From the NCBI RefSeq assembly GCF_005774735.1, contig NZ_VBUM01000028.1, positions 1 to 39,317 on the forward strand: a stretch of 39,317 bases of DNA. The letters run 5' to 3'. Origin of the DNA: Microbacterium sp. 5K110. GTDB taxonomy: Bacteria > Actinomycetota > Actinomycetes > Actinomycetales > Microbacteriaceae. The stretch's first letter is position 1. Each line of letters begins with the position of its first letter. A program made the translations under genes and the position numbers. Below are positions 35,164 through 39,317 of the stretch, piece after piece. The notes under the pieces were generated by a model. That model was given only the letters and a program-made list of their open reading frames with translations, made no database searches and was not told the DNA's origin.

Positions 35164-38100
35164 ATGCTGCGCTGCAGACAATTCGCATCCTGGTCGCTTA
35201 CAGTGGCCTTTCTTCTCGTGGTATCTACGCTCGTACACGCGCAGGCAGCTAGTGCGGAGGCTCCAGCCAGCCCGACGGTCTCAAGCATTTCGTCCCCGCA
35301 CCCGCGGGTTCTAGCGACACCAGGGCGCTTCGAAGCCGTCCCTTCCCAGCCCGGAACGGATGCCTACTCGAACATCCTGCGCGCGCGCACGCTGCAGGAC
35401 GCTGGTCAGATGATGTCTTCGGCTGTCGTCACCTTCGACAGATCCGACGCGGGCTCGATGCTCGCCTCAGCGCGGACATTGTCGAGTCGAAGCACCACGC
35501 TCGCGATGGCGTGGCGGCTGACCAATGACCGTTCCTTCCTGGATCGACTCGCCTCCGACATCTCCGCGGCCACCGCTCTCGCCGACTGGTACCCCGACCA
35601 CTTTCTCGTGACCGCGGAAATGACCCAGGCCGTGAGCATCGCCTACGACTGGGGATATAGCGCGTGGACCGACCAGCAGCGCAGCGCCATGCGGACGGCA
35701 ATCGTTGACAAGGGGCTCGCACCGTCGTTGCGCGTATATGACTCAACAACATCAGCGTCGCCGTTCAAGTTCCTGGGCAATTGGTCGCTGCGCGCCGACA
35801 ACATTAACGTCGTCGTGAACTCGGCGATGATCATCGGTGCCTCCGCTGTGGCAGGTGACTCGACCTCGACGGTCGTCAACACGGTCCTGAGTAAAGCCGT
35901 TCCAAGCCTTCGTGTCGGCATCAGGGCATACTCCGCCGATGGCAGCTTCGCTGAGGGCCCGACATATTGGGAGTACGCAACGCGTTTCCTGAGTTCAGCG
36001 ATCACGACCCTTCGCAGCAGCATGGGTTCCGACTACGGCCTGAGCTCTGAGGGCGGCTTCCCTCGGACGGGCGCATTCATTCAGTCTCTCGTGGGTCCGA
36101 ATGGTGCGGCGTATGGGTATGCGGACAGCGCCCAGGACATCCAGATCGGCGGCGCGCTGAGTGGCCTTGGTGCCGCGCTCCAAGACCCCTCGCTCGTGGC
36201 ACTCGCAGCGACGTCCGATTCGACCGGCTTCGCGCCGCAGCAGCTTTTGTGGCGGGATCCAGCGACGCTCGGTGGCGTGGCTCCGCCCCGAGCGCCGCTC
36301 GACGCCTCTCTCGATGGGAGCATTGCCTCCGGTCGCGGGGGTTTTCAGTCGGACTCATCGTTCTTTGCCTTCAAGTACAGCGGCACGCCCTCAGCCAGTC
36401 ATCAGCAGTTCGATGTGGGAGACTTCAATTTTCAGGCGCTCGGTCAAGAGTGGGCGATGGACCTCGGTCTAGAGCCGGCCTCCTATCTGCTTTCGGAAGG
36501 CAGCGCCGCGCCCCGCTGGCAGTACTACCGCGTCGCCCCCGAGGGGCACAACACACTATCGACCCACCCTTCGCTGGCCGAACCGCCTTCGGGCACTGTC
36601 GGCAACCTCGTGAATTCGTGGTCGTCGGTCGACTCGACGACGACGGTCGCCGATCTAACAAACGCCACCTCGAACCTGTATTCGTGGCGCCGCGGCGTTC
36701 AGTTGTTCAATGGGCGAACCGAGCTCCTCGTCCAAGACGAATTCTCCGCCTCATCGAACACCGACGTCCTGTGGTCCATGCACACCGCCGCGAACATCTC
36801 CGTTGCCTCAGATGGACGATCGGCGCTGCTCTGGTTGGGAGGCCAAAGGCTACTCGCGCGGCTCTTGCCTGCCAGCGCGGGGACCTTCACAACGATGGCG
36901 GCCACCGCGCAGCCGACCTCGCCGCAGCCGGCGCAAGAGGCAAACTCTGGCGTCCGTAAACTAGCGGTCACGGCGGCCGTAGACGGGTCGGCGACAATCG
37001 CCGTCCAACTCACTCCACTCCCTCTCGGGTCCAGCGCGGAGGCCGCTCCCCCTCTCCGCGGGAGCGCTGCGCTCAGCACCTGGGTGCCGCCGAGCGCGAC
37101 TCCGTGCACCCTGAGTTCCCTCGCCGTCAACGGTGCCACTATTGACGGCTTCGATCCCGCTGTCGCTTCTTATGTGGTGCCTCAGCCAGTGGGGACGGCA
37201 CCCCCAGCCGTGAGCGCGACTGCGGCGCAGGGGAGCGTCTCGGTGTCGCAGGGCACCGCAGACAACCGCAACGCGCTCCTCGTGGTGTCCGGTTCCGGCT
37301 GCTCCACCTCGAAGTATCGGGTCCTCTTCCCTCGTACTGATTTGACCATCCGCGCTGCAACCGCAACCGCCACCGCTGCAGGTTCACCCACATTCACGTT
37401 CGACGGCAAGCTCGCATCATCGTGGAGTGCGCCAGCGTCCGGTGCCGCGATCACCTGGCACTTCTCCGGCCCCGTCTCACCGTCCTCCTTGGTCGTGCAG
37501 TGGGGGGCTGTACCCTCGTCAGACGCTTACACGCTCGAATGGTCGACGGACGGGCAGTCTTGGCAGTCCGTATCCGCAGATCTCCGGAAGACGTCGGCGA
37601 ATGTCCAGATCTTCACCGTGAGCGGAGTCAGTAGTGCGCGGTTTCTGAGATTGTCCGCCTCCACGGCCATCGAGATACGGGAGTTCGAAGCGTTCGCCCG
37701 GACGCCGACAGACGATTGGTACACCTTCCCCGCCACCACTCTGACCGCCGTTTCAGTTGGCGGCGTGCCTGCCAAAATGGAACTGGGCAGTGGCGCGAGC
37801 GCATCCGTGACGTTCAGTGCGACGGGCGAAATCCCTAGCAATGTCGCGGTGCGATTCGTCACTCGCGGTTCGGGCGCTTTGTCCGTCTCGAACTCGGGAG
37901 AGGTGCGGGCCAACAAGGTCGGTGACGACGTGGTCGGTGTGATCGCCTCCTGGGGTGGAGTCACGGTGTCGTCGCAGGTGTCGGTGTCGGTGGTCGATTC
38001 GACGCGGTTGCGGGTTTATGCCACGGCCGATGGGTGGGCACAGAGCTCGACCCCGACCGTTGGGTACGGGTCGGCAGGTGGTTCGACAATCAAGGCTCCT

Positions 38101-39317
38101 TGGAACGGGAGCCCGGATCGGGTCGCGTATGCCACGTTCGATCTGTCGGCTCTGGCGGGTAAGACGGTGACGTCGGCGGTGATCTCCGCCGAGATGGTCA
38201 TCAGCGAGACCCGCGATGGTCAAAACGTCTCCCGGGTCGACGCGCACGCCACGACCGGCAGCTTCACCGAGGCGGGCCTGACCTACCAGAACCGGCCGAC
38301 CCTGACCGATACCGTCGGCAGCTTCGTCGTCGACCGCACGAAGAAGATCGTCACCAGCGATCTGACCGCATCGATCGCCGCGGCCGCGACCGGCACCCCC
38401 GGCGCCTACACACTCGGGTTCACTCAAGACGACGCCGGCGCAACCGCGATCGCTGTCACCCTCACCACCCGCGAAGGCGGCACCGCCCCCTACATCGACA
38501 TCACCCTCGCCCCCGCCCCGGCGGCGGCCGTTCCCGCTCCGGTGGTGAAATCGATCGCGGTCACCGGGATCGACCAGGTCGAAAAGGGTTCCACGGCCAC
38601 CGCGACGACGGCGGTGACCGATAGTTTGGGCCGGGAGTTCACCGGGGCGACGGTGACCTACACCTCGAAAGACACCGGTATCGCCACGGTGACCTCGGCG
38701 GGGAAAGTGACCGGAGTATCCACCGGCACCACCCGCATCACCGCCACCGCTACTGCCGGGCAGGTCACGGTGTCGTCGCAGGTGTCGGTGTCGGTGGTCG
38801 ATTCGACGCGGTTGCGGGTTTATGCCACGGCCGATGGGTGGGCACAGAGCTCGACCCCGACCGTTGGGTACGGGTCGGCAGGTGGTTCGACAATCAAGGC
38901 TCCTTGGAACGGGAGCCCGGATCGGGTCGCGTATGCCACGTTCGATCTGTCGGCTCTGGCGGGTAAGACGGTGACGTCGGCGGTGATCTCCGCCGAGATG
39001 GTCATCAGCGAGACCCGCGATGGTCAAAACGTCTCCCGGGTCGACGCGCACGCCACGACCGGCAGCTTCACCGAGGCGGGCCTGACCTACCAGAACCGGC
39101 CGACCCTGACCGATACCGTCGGCAGCTTCGTCGTCGACCGCACGAAGAAGATCGTCACCAGCGATCTGACCGCATCGATCGCCGCGGCCGCGACCGGCAC
39201 CCCCGGCGCCTACACACTCGGGTTCACTCAAGACGACGCCGGCGCAACCGCGATCGCTGTCACCCTCACCACCCGCGAAGGCGGCACCGCCCCCTACATC
39301 GACATCACCCTCGCCCC
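35164..39317 (+). CDS. Giant secreted heparinase II/III-like protein with Ig-like and DNRLRE modules, 3' end outside window
   Basis: The reading frame is open from the ATG at 35164 to the last base (1384 codons, no stop). A signal peptide (1-32, ending AASA) is followed by a helical alginate-lyase-like region (about 45-340, opening HPRVLATPGRF) and a heparinase II/III-like beta region (about 380-640) with HQQFDVGDFNF (H413, D417) and HNTLS (H462). Then come a cadherin-like beta sandwich (about 648-735), a discoidin/F5-8-like domain (740-850), an Ig-like (Big_2) domain (860-946), DNRLRE 1 (947-1118), Big_2 (1126-1213) and DNRLRE 2 (from 1215). It probably cleaves an acidic polysaccharide, perhaps the polymer made by this locus. 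AGAGGG precedes the start. Confidence 0.85.
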   Translation, partial: MLRCRQFASWSLTVAFLLVVSTLVHAQAASAEAPASPTVSSISSPHPRVLATPGRFEAVPSQPGTDAYSNILRARTLQDAGQMMSSAVVTFDRSDAGSMLASARTLSSRSTTLAMAWRLTNDRSFLDRLASDISAATALADWYPDHFLVTAEMTQAVSIAYDWGYSAWTDQQRSAMRTAIVDKGLAPSLRVYDSTTSASPFKFLGNWSLRADNINVVVNSAMIIGASAVAGDSTSTVVNTVLSKAVPSLRVGIRAYSADGSFAEGPTYWEYATRFLSSAITTLRSSMGSDYGLSSEGGFPRTGAFIQSLVGPNGAAYGYADSAQDIQIGGALSGLGAALQDPSLVALAATSDSTGFAPQQLLWRDPATLGGVAPPRAPLDASLDGSIASGRGGFQSDSSFFAFKYSGTPSASHQQFDVGDFNFQALGQEWAMDLGLEPASYLLSEGSAAPRWQYYRVAPEGHNTLSTHPSLAEPPSGTVGNLVNSWSSVDSTTTVADLTNATSNLYSWRRGVQLFNGRTELLVQDEFSASSNTDVLWSMHTAANISVASDGRSALLWLGGQRLLARLLPASAGTFTTMAATAQPTSPQPAQEANSGVRKLAVTAAVDGSATIAVQLTPLPLGSSAEAAPPLRGSAALSTWVPPSATPCTLSSLAVNGATIDGFDPAVASYVVPQPVGTAPPAVSATAAQGSVSVSQGTADNRNALLVVSGSGCSTSKYRVLFPRTDLTIRAATATATAAGSPTFTFDGKLASSWSAPASGAAITWHFSGPVSPSSLVVQWGAVPSSDAYTLEWSTDGQSWQSVSADLRKTSANVQIFTVSGVSSARFLRLSASTAIEIREFEAFARTPTDDWYTFPATTLTAVSVGGVPAKMELGSGASASVTFSATGEIPSNVAVRFVTRGSGALSVSNSGEVRANKVGDDVVGVIASWGGVTVSSQVSVSVVDSTRLRVYATADGWAQSSTPTVGYGSAGGSTIKAPWNGSPDRVAYATFDLSALAGKTVTSAVISAEMVISETRDGQNVSRVDAHATTGSFTEAGLTYQNRPTLTDTVGSFVVDRTKKIVTSDLTASIAAAATGTPGAYTLGFTQDDAGATAIAVTLTTREGGTAPYIDITLAPAPAAAVPAPVVKSIAVTGIDQVEKGSTATATTAVTDSLGREFTGATVTYTSKDTGIATVTSAGKVTGVSTGTTRITATATAGQVTVSSQVSVSVVDSTRLRVYATADGWAQSSTPTVGYGSAGGSTIKAPWNGSPDRVAYATFDLSALAGKTVTSAVISAEMVISETRDGQNVSRVDAHATTGSFTEAGLTYQNRPTLTDTVGSFVVDRTKKIVTSDLTASIAAAATGTPGAYTLGFTQDDAGATAIAVTLTTREGGTAPYIDITLA
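37960..38513 (+). repeat. Long perfect direct repeat, copy 1
   Basis: This 554-base block recurs at 38764-39317 with no difference found by eye, a period of 804 bases (268 codons). It encodes the last strand of an Ig-like domain and a whole DNRLRE domain, in frame. Confidence 0.9.
38764..39317 (+). repeat. Long perfect direct repeat, copy 2 (runs off the window)
   Basis: Identical to 37960-38513 and still matching at the final base, so the true repeat is longer and more copies may follow. Identity includes third codon positions. Confidence 0.9.

Noticed and set aside
37753..39231. 492-residue minus-strand frame with an internal perfect repeat
   Set aside because: Antisense shadow of the DNRLRE repeats; the repeat is explained by the plus-strand gene.
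37960..39317. CRISPR array or mobile element ends
   Set aside because: The repeat is long, in frame and protein-coding, without short spaced units, transposase genes or terminal inverted repeats.

Overview
The window comes from a GC-rich actinobacterium. Near-universal C/G third codon positions, TAnnnT-type -10 elements, a class-E-type sortase signal (LAVTG) and protein sequences typical of Microbacteriaceae suggest Microbacterium or a close relative. This is inferred from sequence character, not from a database match.

Layout. (1) 1-10.7 kb is a cell-envelope/signalling region: the end of a winged-helix regulator, a membrane GT2 glycosyltransferase, and two copies of a convergent pair (a membrane protein with a degenerate GGDEF-like tail facing a lipoprotein) placed around a PAS/histidine kinase. 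A DUF4012 protein and two small secreted proteins with matching C-terminal membrane anchors follow. (2) 10.7-12.3 kb, minus strand: an endo/exonuclease/phosphatase-family protein and truA. (3) 12.4-28.7 kb, minus strand: the S10, spc and alpha ribosomal protein clusters, read from rpsJ (28730) down to rplQ (12426), with secY, adk, map, a DsbA-like membrane thioredoxin, infA, rpmJ and rpoA. rpsN and rpsD are missing from their usual places. Likely promoters lie before rpsJ (29039-29067) and infA (15637-15665). Several gaps hold strong hairpins, and one (15039-15100) can fold into a three-way junction before rpsM. (4) 28.7-31.1 kb, minus strand: a 437-base gap carrying the long S10 leader, an MT0933-like antitoxin-type small protein, a Tat-exported protein and an AraC-family regulator. 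(5) 31.4-39.3 kb is an exopolysaccharide-type locus with codon use less GC-biased than its neighbours: a Wzz/BY-kinase fusion, a coupled low-molecular-weight tyrosine phosphatase, a second BY-kinase on the opposite strand, and a very large secreted heparinase-II/III-like protein still open at the window end.

How it fits together. The core is the translation/secretion supercluster. Both flanks concern the cell surface: polysaccharide synthesis, tyrosine phosphorylation control of chain length/export, and a secreted lyase-like protein. The most unusual items are the duplicated GGDEF-like/lipoprotein module around an orphan kinase, a base-perfect 554-bp direct repeat (804-bp period) in the lyase-like gene, the candidate structured RNAs in the ribosomal clusters, and a recurrent GGATGCC heptamer that overrides the normal codon bias.
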